Assembly (NCBI RefSeq): GCF_963921845.1
Contig: NZ_CAWUGZ010000071.1
Coordinates: 1 to 18,553, forward strand
Length of the DNA: 18,553 nt
From: Commensalibacter sp963921845
GTDB lineage: Bacteria > Pseudomonadota > Alphaproteobacteria > Acetobacterales > Acetobacteraceae
Reading direction: 5' to 3'
Part shown: positions 7,666 to 15,703 of the stretch, in pieces
How positions within the stretch are numbered: position 1 is the stretch's first letter
Layout of the letters: each line of letters begins with the position of its first letter
Position numbers and translations under genes: made by a program
Notes under the pieces: generated by a model
What the model was told of the DNA's origin: nothing
The model's input: the letters and a program-made list of their open reading frames with translations, nothing else
Database searches by the model: none

Positions 7666-9486
7666 GTGTCAAATCAATCAAATTTAACAACAGAACCTAG
7701 CAGTGTACTTAATATAAAAAAAAGTTTATCAGGCAGAAGATGGCTATGGAAACAATCTTCTTTTCTGGATACGAACACTTTAAATAGGCAAGCACAATGG
7801 ATTGCTCAAAAAGTATCCCTTTATGAGTTTATCGGTAAAATGATTGCCTTAAGAAACATTCAAGCAGAAAATGTTGAACATTTTCTCTTTCCTACCCTAC
7901 GTAACTTTTTGCCTGATCCTTATTGCTTAAAAGATATGGATATTGCTACCGATCGTATCGTAAATGCAATTATTAGCAATGAAAAAATTGCAATTTTTGG
8001 GGATTATGATGTGGACGGTGCATGTGCTACTGCTATTTTATATGAACTTTTTTTAAGTTTGGGATTAAAACCTTTAACGTACATTCCCGATCGTCTAAAA
8101 GAAGGATATGGCCCCAATGCCCAGGCTTTAAATTTATTAATTGAACAAGGTGCAACCGTCATTATCTGTGTAGACTGCGGAACTGCATCCAATTATATTT
8201 TTCAAGAAATAAAATCAAATCACGCAAATTTTATCGTTTTCGATCACCACAAATCGGATAACCTCCCTAACATAACCGCCACCGTAAACCCTAATCGGTT
8301 AGACTGCTCATCTGGACTAGGACAGCTTTGTGCAGGTGCGCTCAGTTTTATGGCGTCTATTGCCATTATCAGAGCTTTAAGAAAAAAACACTTCTTTACC
8401 AACAAAAAAGAACCTAATCTTCTGAGTTTACTGGATTTAGTCGCACTCTCAACCATATGCGACGTAATGCCTTTAATCGGCTTAAACCGAGCCTTGGTGA
8501 CTCAAGGCTTAAAAATTATGGCTAAGCGTGAGCGTATTGGCATTCAGGCACTTTTAGAAATTGCTGGTATTTATACCGAGCCCGATGTGTTTAGTTGTGG
8601 TTTTGCGTTGGGACCACGCATTAATGCGGGAGGGCGCATTTCAGAATCTGATCTAGGCTTAAAGTTACTGATTGCTAGAAATAGTCTCGAAGCAACCCGC
8701 ATTGCCGAAAGGTTAGACGCTATTAATAAACAAAGACAGACTATTGAACAAGATATACTGCAAAAAGCAACCGAGCTTGCTTTCGCCCAACACAAAAAGG
8801 GTCATGCCGTCATTATGCTACAGGATCCGCATTGGCATCCAGGGATCGTAGGGATTGTAGCAGGTAGAATTAAAGAACATTTCAATAGACCCACCTTAGC
8901 AGGTGCTGAATTACCGAATGGCATTGTCAAAGGATCAGGACGATCAATCGTAGGCGTGGATTTGGGGGCAGCGATCATCGCCGCAAAACAAGCAGGGCTC
9001 GTATTACAAGGCGGTGGCCATGCCATGGCGGCAGGATTTAGTTATGAAAAAAATCATATTAACGAACTTCACGATTTTTTAAACCATTATCTTTGTAAGG
9101 CAGCCTCTTGTCCAACCTTAATCGATTTAGAAATAGAAGGGGTAACAACGATTGCAGGGGCTTCCCTAGAGTTGGCAAAACAAATTGCTCGTCTTTCACC
9201 TTTTGGTAATGGTAACGAAGAACCACTTATTGTCTTATCGTACGTAAACATAGTACGTTCAGATCGCATTGGCAAAGCCAACCATACCCTTCGACTGACA
9301 ATCCAAGGAGAAAATGGTACCAACTTGAAAGCACTTTTATTTCGCTCGGATCAAAATCCGATCACACCGTATCTAGAAGATGTTCATAATCGTCGACCGA
9401 TGCACTTGGCTGGCTGGTTACGAGTAAACCATTGGAATGGAAAAGAAACTGCTGATTTTCATATAAAAGACGCTGTTTTTATATAA
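7666..9486 (+). CDS. Single-stranded-DNA-specific exonuclease RecJ
   Basis: A 606-residue 5'-3' single-strand DNA exonuclease of the DHH phosphoesterase superfamily, used in RecF-pathway recombination and mismatch repair. All catalytic motifs are present: FGDYDVDG (111-118), VDCG (159-162), DHH (183-185), an intact STICDVMPL segment, GPRINAGGR (316-324), the DHHA1 signature HPGIVGIVAGR (391-401) and GGGHAMAAG (449-457). A C-terminal OB-fold-like part follows. Its length is close to E. coli RecJ (577). The start is a GTG without an obvious Shine-Dalgarno sequence, 19 bases after glpX, so translation may be coupled; no better in-frame start is visible upstream because of a stop at 7657-7659. 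Confidence 0.95.
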   Translation: MSNQSNLTTEPSSVLNIKKSLSGRRWLWKQSSFLDTNTLNRQAQWIAQKVSLYEFIGKMIALRNIQAENVEHFLFPTLRNFLPDPYCLKDMDIATDRIVNAIISNEKIAIFGDYDVDGACATAILYELFLSLGLKPLTYIPDRLKEGYGPNAQALNLLIEQGATVIICVDCGTASNYIFQEIKSNHANFIVFDHHKSDNLPNITATVNPNRLDCSSGLGQLCAGALSFMASIAIIRALRKKHFFTNKKEPNLLSLLDLVALSTICDVMPLIGLNRALVTQGLKIMAKRERIGIQALLEIAGIYTEPDVFSCGFALGPRINAGGRISESDLGLKLLIARNSLEATRIAERLDAINKQRQTIEQDILQKATELAFAQHKKGHAVIMLQDPHWHPGIVGIVAGRIKEHFNRPTLAGAELPNGIVKGSGRSIVGVDLGAAIIAAKQAGLVLQGGGHAMAAGFSYEKNHINELHDFLNHYLCKAASCPTLIDLEIEGVTTIAGASLELAKQIARLSPFGNGNEEPLIVLSYVNIVRSDRIGKANHTLRLTIQGENGTNLKALLFRSDQNPITPYLEDVHNRRPMHLAGWLRVNHWNGKETADFHIKDAVFI

Positions 9487-9545
9487 AAGTCATTTTATAC
9501 TTGACCGATGCCATACACCTCTATATCAAAATAATCATTGCCTCT

Positions 9546-9621
9546 GTCCCGTTCGTCTAGAGGCCTAGGACACTGCCCTCTCACGGCGGCAACACGGGTT
9601 CGACTCCCGTACGGGACGCCA
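9546..9621 (+). tRNA. tRNA-Glu (anticodon CTC)
   Basis: A complete 76-base cloverleaf with encoded CCA. Acceptor arms GTCCCGT/ACGGGAC with discriminator G, anticodon stem CTGCC/GGCGG around loop CTCTCAC giving anticodon CTC (codon GAG), and T arm ACGGG/CCCGT around TTCGACT. It lies between recJ and the phage gene block, exactly where tRNA-targeting integrases insert elements. No second copy of its 3' end is seen in the window. Confidence 0.96.
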
Positions 9622-9670
9622 AGAAAAATGTTGGTATATAGCCATTATATAGAAGTTCAAACTTTGTTTT

Positions 9671-9734
9671 ATGGTGTAATTTCTTAGTAAAAAGGTGTAA
9701 AATTTTGTTAAATTTACACCAATTTTTACACCAT
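9671..9734. repeat. Nested TGGTGTAA-type repeats beside tRNA-Glu
   Basis: ATGGTGTAA (9671-9679) and GGTGTAA (9694-9700) are followed by the inverse copies TTACACC (9714-9720) and TTACACCAT (9726-9734). The inner pair extends to an 8-base stem, GGTGTAAA/TTTACACC. The set lies between the tRNA 3' end and the last phage gene. Short repeats of this kind next to a tRNA resemble integrase arm-type sites; alternatively the nested hairpins end transcription of the collagen-like gene. No core att duplication is visible. Confidence 0.5.
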
Positions 9735-9746
9735 AAATTACTGTTT

Positions 9747-12464
9747 TTAAGCCAGTTGATTCCCCATGGCGTCTGTCCATTCTGTACCGTTCCACCAGCA
9801 AGGTTTTTTGGCTGTTGTGTCGTAAGATTGAGCGCCTACTTTTAACGTTTTGGTATCTACATTGGCTTTTTGATCCGCTTCAACATAGGACAGAGAGGAA
9901 ACCGCAGCCGTGAGATCAACCCATTTTATTCCATTCCACACCGTGGGCAGGTTTGTTGTTTTGTTATAGGCAAGAACTCCGATAGGAATAGATGTGGTTG
10001 GAATCCCTGAGTTGTCTATCAGATAGTATGCACAAGGGGTTTGGGTATTCGTTTTTATGTTTTTAATCGCAGCCAGTTTCGTGTCTTTATCTACAGAAAG
10101 AACATAATCGTAATCAACAAGGGAAGCATTGGCTGAACTCGAAGTGGTATCAGTTACTGTAACAGGGACATAATTGTTCGTGATATAAAAATCCCCGTCA
10201 CTTGTAAGATAAAATCCTCTTCGCAATTTTGTAGAGGTAGGATCGGCATCACTTGGACAAACGGTAACATTGTTTACGAGTATGCAACTTTCTCCACCTC
10301 CCAAAGCGGTAGGATTACCTCCATATAAGGAGTGAAGTTTGTATATATTGAAATTATTAGTTGCTGTTAGCGTTTGGCATTCAATTGTATTTGTAATAAA
10401 ATCGGTTGTTGTTTTTAAGCTATTACACGTAACGTTCCCTAACCCGTCAGTTTTAACTTTCCCTCCATCTGAAGTAATCGTTGCAACGTCTAACGCTACC
10501 GTGCCATCATTCACATATGAGGTTCCAGCAGCCCCCGTATCCCCTTTTTCGCCCTTGTCTCCTTTTGGAATGGTGAAGTCAAATGTAGCCGCACTAGAGG
10601 TGCCACTATTGATTACTGCAGCAGCTATTCCTGCGTCGCCCGTGGTGGTTTTGCCAACGGCTATGGTAGCAGCCGCACCGTCTTTCCCCGCTGCTCCAGT
10701 GTCACCTTTAGCCCCCTTAGGAATGGTAAAGTCAAACACAGCGGCGCTGGACGTGCCACTGTTGGTCACGGACGCATCAGTCCCAGCATCTCCAGTGGTG
10801 ATCTTGCCAACCGTTACGGTGGCGGCATCGCCTTTACTGTTGCCGATTTTTTGCCAGGTGGTGCCGTTAAAGGTAAAGACATCGAACGTTGTGCTGTTGA
10901 TCCATAGATCCGCCAGGCGATAAAGAGAAGACGGCTGGGGATCGCTGGAGCCAAAATAGATCTTACTGCCGTCTGCCCCGTCTTTTCCCGCGGCACCGGT
11001 AGCCCCTGTGTCCCCTTTAGGCAAGGAAAATTGAAAAATAGCGTCGTTTTCATTGCCAAGATTACTCACCGAAGGTGCCGTTCCAGCGTCCAAAGGAATC
11101 ACTTTATCCACCACGGTAATGGTGGCGGCTTTTCCTTGTGGACCGGATACTTTCCCCAAAGGACCTAGCCATGCACCGGTATTGGAATAGATATAAGCAT
11201 CGGCCTCATTGGTGGTGGCGTTCATATAAAGATATTGATCGCCCGCCCGAGGTTTCCCGCGTGGATCGTCTTGGCCTGTGGTGGCATCGGGTATCGTACT
11301 GCCGACATACCAACGCGAGCCATCGTCGCCTTTTAATCCCATTTGACCTTGTGGACCTTGTGCACCAGTATCTCCGGTCGCCCCTTTATCACCTTGTTGT
11401 CCTTTAATATTACCGATCTTCTGCCAGTTGCTGCCATTAAAGACAAACACATCATAGCTGTTGGTATTGACGTAGCCGTCGCCTTCTTGGGCATTTTTAG
11501 ACACTACGGGATCTTCTTGCCCAAAGAACCACAACGATCCCCGTGTGCCTTGTTCGCCTTTCAGGCACGATAATTTCAACCATTGTTTTTCGCCATAGGT
11601 AAACAAAACGCTGGTTGTGCTGTTAAAATACAGATCGTTCGCTTTATAGATGGCATTATACACTGGATCGGTTGTGCCGGTGTAGATAACGCTGCCCGCT
11701 TCGCCTTTCAAATTGCCCGTTTTGATCCAGTGAAAGCGATTATCGCCAGCGGGAACGGTTTCGAACCAATCCCCTGTAACGTCATTCAACCAGAGAATAT
11801 TTTCCTTGGCATCGGCCAACACGGGATCGCGATTGGACAATAAAATCTGCGTGCCCGCTTTGCCTTGTTCGCCCTGTTCACCGGGCTCACCTTGGGGGCC
11901 GGTGGGGCCTGTATCGCCTTGAGGTCCTTGTGGACCGACATCGCCTCGAGGTAAGACAAAATCCAATACCGCATCGCTCGCAGTACCTTGGTTGATGACC
12001 ATAGGGTCACCGCCTGGAAACGTGGGGAAGACTTTGCCCACTTCAACGGTGGCGGCACGCCCTTGCGGACCCATCGGACCGGTGTCGCCAATGACATACT
12101 CGCCACAAGGACCTTTCTCCACCACCCCGGCAGGGGCAACCGGTAAGGTCACGTCAAACTCACGCACTTCGTTGGATTTGGTGGTCACCAAGAAACGAAT
12201 GCCGCTTTTGGTATTTAGGGTTCCCCCACTGATCCGGGCGCTAAACGTCTGCCCATTCACGTGAAAGGCATCAATCCCCACCTGTTCGTCCGAAGGCCAC
12301 GCCGTGACATCCACAATGAAATCGTTAGGGGCCAAACGATTGGCTAGCGAAAATTGATAGGTAACCCGTTCTTGGGGGGATTTGCATTGCAGATGGATCT
12401 CACGATGATCCAAACAGCCACCGGGAACGATAATAATGTGACTTCCTTGTGAATAACAAGACAT
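9747..12464 (-). CDS. Collagen-like phage tail fibre, modular
   Basis: A 905-residue fibre protein. Residues 30-110 (VTYQFSLANRLAPNDFIVDV..., GQTFSARISGGT) look like a phage fibre-tail adaptor domain. Gly-X-Y collagen-like runs follow: about 126-135, 174-203 (ten uninterrupted triplets), 355-382, 484-499, 584-597 and 634-647. Between them sit two repeated module types. Type A (starting near 137, 446, 547 and 598) reads AAT-V-VGK...D.G..A.V.N.GT...A.FDF.IPKG. Type B (near 205, 258, 310, 383 and 500) reads G(S)..Y.G..DP...., D.Y.N..T.DVF.F.G..W.KIGN.KG. Residues 648-905 are a non-collagen tip without a recognised fold, likely the receptor-binding end. The ATG is preceded by AAGGA at good spacing. 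It is the last gene of the block and follows an intrinsic terminator, so its expression may be separately tuned. It probably forms a trimer. Confidence 0.85.
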   Translation of the reverse strand: MSCYSQGSHIIIVPGGCLDHREIHLQCKSPQERVTYQFSLANRLAPNDFIVDVTAWPSDEQVGIDAFHVNGQTFSARISGGTLNTKSGIRFLVTTKSNEVREFDVTLPVAPAGVVEKGPCGEYVIGDTGPMGPQGRAATVEVGKVFPTFPGGDPMVINQGTASDAVLDFVLPRGDVGPQGPQGDTGPTGPQGEPGEQGEQGKAGTQILLSNRDPVLADAKENILWLNDVTGDWFETVPAGDNRFHWIKTGNLKGEAGSVIYTGTTDPVYNAIYKANDLYFNSTTSVLFTYGEKQWLKLSCLKGEQGTRGSLWFFGQEDPVVSKNAQEGDGYVNTNSYDVFVFNGSNWQKIGNIKGQQGDKGATGDTGAQGPQGQMGLKGDDGSRWYVGSTIPDATTGQDDPRGKPRAGDQYLYMNATTNEADAYIYSNTGAWLGPLGKVSGPQGKAATITVVDKVIPLDAGTAPSVSNLGNENDAIFQFSLPKGDTGATGAAGKDGADGSKIYFGSSDPQPSSLYRLADLWINSTTFDVFTFNGTTWQKIGNSKGDAATVTVGKITTGDAGTDASVTNSGTSSAAVFDFTIPKGAKGDTGAAGKDGAAATIAVGKTTTGDAGIAAAVINSGTSSAATFDFTIPKGDKGEKGDTGAAGTSYVNDGTVALDVATITSDGGKVKTDGLGNVTCNSLKTTTDFITNTIECQTLTATNNFNIYKLHSLYGGNPTALGGGESCILVNNVTVCPSDADPTSTKLRRGFYLTSDGDFYITNNYVPVTVTDTTSSSANASLVDYDYVLSVDKDTKLAAIKNIKTNTQTPCAYYLIDNSGIPTTSIPIGVLAYNKTTNLPTVWNGIKWVDLTAAVSSLSYVEADQKANVDTKTLKVGAQSYDTTAKKPCWWNGTEWTDAMGNQLA
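10567..10820 (-). repeat. Near-duplicate DNA units inside the collagen-like gene
   Basis: A unit beginning GGAATGGTGAAGTCAAA at 10567 recurs 153 bases away as GGAATGGTAAAGTCAAA at 10720 and is followed by similar sequence. The offset equals 51 codons, matching the distance between the third and fourth type A protein modules. This is the most recent duplication in the gene; the other modules have diverged more. Confidence 0.7.
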
Positions 12465-12486
12465 GAGTGGTATTCCTTTGTGTCAT

Positions 12487-12512
12487 AAAAAAACCGCCCT
12501 TTGGGGACGGTT
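12487..12512 (-). terminator. Intrinsic terminator ahead of the collagen-like fibre gene
   Basis: On the minus strand AACCGTCCC, loop CAAA, GGGCGGTT form a stem with one bulged T, followed directly by a run of seven T. It lies 44 bases past the end of the small 153-residue gene and just ahead of the fibre gene's ribosome binding site, pointing in the direction of tail transcription. Confidence 0.8.
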
Positions 12513-12555
12513 ATGAAGAGGGGTTGTGAATGAGGTTTTAAACTAAACCGTAGCA

Positions 12556-13017
12556 TTAAGGGGTTTTGAGCGTTCCGCGCATCAATACGCCACCGTTGAG
12601 CCAAGGCGATCCATCGCCAGGGTCATGGGTGGGTAACGTATCCATAACGGCTTGTAAGGATTGCTTCATGGCGGGGGGCGACAGGGTGCCTAGTTGATTG
12701 GCATCGCCACTGGCCAAACAAATGGCGCCGTTATTCAACCACAAGGACATTCCATCGGCTGGATCCGTTCGAGGCATCGCCTGCACCGCTTTTTGCAGTA
12801 GTAGCAACGCAGTTTCAGAGTCCATTTCAAAAAAAGAAGCTTTGTAAACTTTGGCTTCTGTTTCGTTTTTGCGAACAATTAAAATTTGATCCTCGGGCTG
12901 TATGTTCGTGGTATCGACAATAACCTCCGTTTCCACTGACGACACTTCGCTTTGCGTATCACACGCACTAAAACTGGATAATGCACTACGTTCACAACAG
13001 TTTTTTCGATTTTCCAT
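12556..13017 (-). CDS. Small phage tail-associated protein with Trp-Leu-Asn-Gly motifs
   Basis: A 153-residue protein I cannot assign by name. Its N-terminal third is Ser/Glu/Val-rich with three Cys. The remainder holds two similar segments: MPRTDPADGMSLWLNNGAIC and, about 45 residues later, LPTHDPGDGSPWLNGGVLM. The 'LPT.DP..G..W.N.G' pattern recurs in structural proteins of tailed phages as I remember them. It begins 3 bases after the adaptor gene, with GGGA upstream at rather long spacing. The adaptor gene ends in a terminator hairpin, so only read-through transcripts, or a promoter not seen, would express it. No signal peptide or membrane segment is seen. Probably a virion or fibre-assembly component. 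Confidence 0.6.
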   Translation of the reverse strand: MENRKNCCERSALSSFSACDTQSEVSSVETEVIVDTTNIQPEDQILIVRKNETEAKVYKASFFEMDSETALLLLQKAVQAMPRTDPADGMSLWLNNGAICLASGDANQLGTLSPPAMKQSLQAVMDTLPTHDPGDGSPWLNGGVLMRGTLKTP

Positions 13018-13020
13018 ACT

Positions 13021-13509
13021 TTAAATTCCCATAAAAAAACCGCTATCCGTTACTAGATAGCGGCCATTAATTCGAAGTGCGTTCAATGGAGGAGTCGTAT
13101 CCGAAGGTTTTATTCCTGGCTTAAATGTTAAAAAAGAGTATTTCTTTTTTATGGCTTTCTCTTTCCTTCCTACGACAGACATTACCAGTTCCTGGATAAA
13201 TGATCCCCCCAAGTTGCTTTGAGCCTGATAGGACAAATAATAGGTTTCATTAGCCTCTCCACCCTTGATAAAAGCCGTTAAATAAGACCCCTCTGCCACC
13301 ACTGACGTTACTATTAATCCAGCCCCTTCTATCCTAACCCTACCACTTATAAGACGTTCGCCTTTTTGTAATCGCTGGCTAAAATCGACACTATAGTCTA
13401 AATAATCCGACAAGGTTTTGTTTGGGAAAACCCCTATGTTCTGAAATATTTTTTTTGAAACTTCATAAATACGATAGGGATGTAAGCTATACTTCATTAA
13501 ACGTTTCAT
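13021..13509 (-). CDS. Phage fibre-tail adaptor-like protein
   Basis: A 162-residue protein. Residues about 28-115 (KTLSDYLDYSVDFSQRL..GERLISGRVRIEGAGL, then LTAFIKGG..NETYYLSYQA) follow the pattern of phage fibre-tail adaptor domains: 'K...D.LDYS.DW..RL..GD.I..S.w.....L', then a GG turn and a closing strand. Such proteins link fibres or decoration proteins to the baseplate. The same pattern appears at the N-terminus of the collagen-like fibre. The C-terminal about 45 residues end PPLNALRINGRYLVTDSGFF and contain the terminator hairpin at DNA level. It follows the tail-fibre gene by 7 bases. Its DNA is more AT-rich than the flanking tail genes, suggesting a different origin. Confidence 0.6.
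   Translation of the reverse strand: MKRLMKYSLHPYRIYEVSKKIFQNIGVFPNKTLSDYLDYSVDFSQRLQKGERLISGRVRIEGAGLIVTSVVAEGSYLTAFIKGGEANETYYLSYQAQSNLGGSFIQELVMSVVGRKEKAIKKKYSFLTFKPGIKPSDTTPPLNALRINGRYLVTDSGFFMGI
13033..13063 (-). terminator. Intrinsic terminator inside the 3' end of the adaptor gene
   Basis: On the minus strand CCGCTATC (13063-13056), an 8-base loop and GATAGCGG (13047-13040) form a perfect 8-base stem followed at once by seven T (13039-13033). The structure lies wholly within the coding sequence, over codons for about residues 149-159, and ends about 15 bases before the next gene's ATG. Confidence 0.82.
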
Positions 13510-13516
13510 ATGACCC

Positions 13517-15013
13517 CTAAGTGATTAAAATATTGGTATCCAGATAAGCATAATGCGGCGATGGTTTGGCAATTTGGGTTAACGTGCCCGTTGTATAGGA
13601 ACTGCTTTTGGATAAGAAACTATTTACGTTACTGGTGATATAGTTGTAACTGGTAGAGGGCAAGGTTCCGGATCCATCCGCAGTAATGGTCAATGTTAAT
13701 TTACCTCCTACTCCTATAAATAACCCTGCCGTGTTTTGCTGCTCATTCACAAACACATTATTTCTTCTGAACGAAAGGGTGGAAGAGGTTATTTCCGTTC
13801 CACCCATTGAGTATTTGTTGTAAGTGCTGGGGGTGCACAAAAGATCAATGATGCAGCCGTTGTAAATGTAGGATCCGCCATTTTCTTCAAACGCAGAAGC
13901 CATCACAAAAGGAGCATTATTAAGTGCATCTAAATTATAGTTCGCTAATTTGCATCCTAGGAATCCAACTGAAAACGATCCCTCAATACCATTGAACCCA
14001 CAATATCGTAAAGAAGAGGTAATCCATTTACCGTTATCGCGGATATACAGATAACACCATAGTTTATAAAGAACAGGCCGTCTTAGCCCTCGAGACGTTA
14101 ACGCATCGTCATCCACACAATAGCCCCACCAGCCATCCCCCGTATTAACTTGAGCCAGATTAATCAACTCTTCCCACCCATCGGGACCATCGGTTTTCCC
14201 ATCCGGGTTATTGTAAGGCTCGATAATAACACTGCGTATGCCCACGTTAATGCTGGTGGATATGGTTTCTGTCGGTTCTTGGGTAATATTATCACTGGCT
14301 GTGTAAACGGGTCCTGGGGTGTACTGGCTTGGGTCTTTGGTCACCGCATCGTTCATACCCACAATATAATGATCGTCCACATCTAATATTTTGATGGTAA
14401 TCTGTCCACTGGAAGGCGATACCGTGATAGCCTTGTCAATCGTCTTGTATGGATTTTTGCGGGTGCCATCCCCCGTTGTGTCGTTGCCGGTGCTCCACGA
14501 CACGTATTTGACGCTGGTGTTTTGCGCGGTGAAAATAGCCAGCTCCCCCGCGTCGTTGTAATACAGCGTCGCCCCATCCTTGGCTTCGATAGCAGGATAA
14601 CGTCGCCAGCCACTTTGTTCCGAAGCATTATTAATTTTTAAGCCATTGGGATCCACGGCGTTGCCATCTTGTAAGTTCTGCCACAATACCCAAGGTTTGG
14701 TCGTATCACTGGATTGCACAATCGCCCCCACAGGATAGCCGCCCGTTTTATTGCATAAATCCTGGTCAAAGGTTTCCAATCCCCCTGCCTGCATCCACTG
14801 GATACTTTGCGTAATTTGATAGAGGATCCCATTATGGTCTTGCCCCCAAGGGGGAACGCCCCCCTTTAATACCGACCTCATGGTAATTTCGGGAAAGCCC
14901 GTTTGCATATCCGCCTTGCCGTTGGCGGTATCGCCACCAGTATCCGGCACGTCAAAGCGCTTGCCGTTTTCTGCCCATTTTGACAAAAAGGGAGTGGGTC
15001 TAGTTAAAGCCAT
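13517..15013 (-). CDS. Phage tail fibre protein, predicted beta-helix body
   Basis: A 498-residue protein. The first about 150 residues contain a widespread tail-fibre N-terminal pattern: P.PFLSKWAENGKRFDVPD, GFPEITMRSVLKGGVPPWGQDHNGILYQI, W(M)QAGG, CNKTGGYPVGAIV, then PWVLWQNL and SGWRRYP. This end normally attaches to the baseplate. From about residue 170, VSWSTGNDTTGDGTRKNPYKTIDKAI is the characteristic entry into right-handed parallel beta-helix bodies seen in fibres and tailspikes. The rest has irregular beta-rich repeats and no enzymatic residues I can point to. The start is ATG, 9 bases after the DUF2612 gene. DNA coding for the N-terminal part is more G+C-rich than that for the C-terminal part, as expected if receptor-binding tips are exchanged. 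Confidence 0.82.
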   Translation of the reverse strand: MALTRPTPFLSKWAENGKRFDVPDTGGDTANGKADMQTGFPEITMRSVLKGGVPPWGQDHNGILYQITQSIQWMQAGGLETFDQDLCNKTGGYPVGAIVQSSDTTKPWVLWQNLQDGNAVDPNGLKINNASEQSGWRRYPAIEAKDGATLYYNDAGELAIFTAQNTSVKYVSWSTGNDTTGDGTRKNPYKTIDKAITVSPSSGQITIKILDVDDHYIVGMNDAVTKDPSQYTPGPVYTASDNITQEPTETISTSINVGIRSVIIEPYNNPDGKTDGPDGWEELINLAQVNTGDGWWGYCVDDDALTSRGLRRPVLYKLWCYLYIRDNGKWITSSLRYCGFNGIEGSFSVGFLGCKLANYNLDALNNAPFVMASAFEENGGSYIYNGCIIDLLCTPSTYNKYSMGGTEITSSTLSFRRNNVFVNEQQNTAGLFIGVGGKLTLTITADGSGTLPSTSYNYITSNVNSFLSKSSSYTTGTLTQIAKPSPHYAYLDTNILIT

Positions 15014-15022
15014 GGTAAAACC

Positions 15023-15703
15023 TCATTGTTTTAAGTGAAAATCAACGTTTGCTTCAACGCCAGCAGGCTTAAATAAAATACCCGCGTTCATAAGAATGGC
15101 CACTTCGTCGCTGTTGGGGATCCAATTAAAGACAATCGTTACACTCATGTCCTGATTGTCTTGAATATAAACTTCATGCCCCTCAGTTTTATTTCCAAAA
15201 ATTAACATTAGAATTTTATTCAGATCAGACACTGTATAAGTGCTGATGTTGGCATGGGCTTTGGCAAGGATGAGTTTCCTAAAATTAACATCATTGAAGG
15301 TTATTTCCCCTTGCAATTCTTGCTCATCGCGAAACATGCCCAAAGCGGTTCGCCGGTCGGTTGGATCGGTCAAGCCGTCATTATATCCTGTGTCGTCGTG
15401 ATACGGACGTGCCAACAACAAGGTTTCTTCGTTGAACCCCCAAAAGAAACCCGTGAAGGTTTCCACCGTGCGATTAATCCCAACGATAATGCCCCATATG
15501 TTCAATCCCTGTCCATTTGCCGTTTCAATATTCCAGATGTGATTATAAAAATCGGTAAAAAACCCACAGACCTTTATATTTTCACTAAAGCGGTGAACAA
15601 GCTTTAACAAAATAGGCGAATTAGCATATTGCGCAATCACCGTACTGTCAGGATCCAAACAAGAAGGGGGATTGTCGGGATCGAATACTAGATCTTTAGC
15701 CAT
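15023..15703 (-). CDS. DUF2612-family phage baseplate-associated protein
   Basis: A 226-residue protein of the DUF2612 type, which sits after baseplate J in several myophages in the position of P2 gpI. Family-like features are an N-terminal region ending in ETANGQGLNIWGIIVGINR (the 'A.G.QLD..G..VG..R' element), WGFNEE, then the ITFNDVNFRKLILAKAHAN segment, and the ending VYIQDNQDMSVTIVF...GILFKPAGVEANV, which matches 'V.I.D...M...V......L...G.LP.KPAGV'. It overlaps the J gene by 8 bases (ATGGCTAA), indicating translational coupling. Likely a baseplate tip component connecting wedge and fibre. Confidence 0.78.
   Translation of the reverse strand: MAKDLVFDPDNPPSCLDPDSTVIAQYANSPILLKLVHRFSENIKVCGFFTDFYNHIWNIETANGQGLNIWGIIVGINRTVETFTGFFWGFNEETLLLARPYHDDTGYNDGLTDPTDRRTALGMFRDEQELQGEITFNDVNFRKLILAKAHANISTYTVSDLNKILMLIFGNKTEGHEVYIQDNQDMSVTIVFNWIPNSDEVAILMNAGILFKPAGVEANVDFHLKQ

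Noticed and set aside
9565..9801. Minus-strand frame crossing tRNA-Glu
   Set aside because: It runs through a complete tRNA cloverleaf and into the collagen-like gene in another frame.
10339..10923. Plus-strand 194-residue frame rich in Val, Pro and Ala
   Set aside because: It is the mirror of the Gly-X-Y and type A repeats of the collagen-like fibre on the other strand; repeated codons keep the opposite frame open.
10500..12100. Regularly recurring DNA motifs resembling a CRISPR array
   Set aside because: The repeats are imperfect, differ in length, stay in frame and encode Gly-X-Y and beta modules; there are no unique spacers of constant size and no cas genes.
12344..12604. Minus-strand 86-residue frame joining the end of the 153-residue gene to the fibre gene
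   Set aside because: It passes through the terminator and overlaps both better-supported genes in another frame, with no similarity to known proteins.
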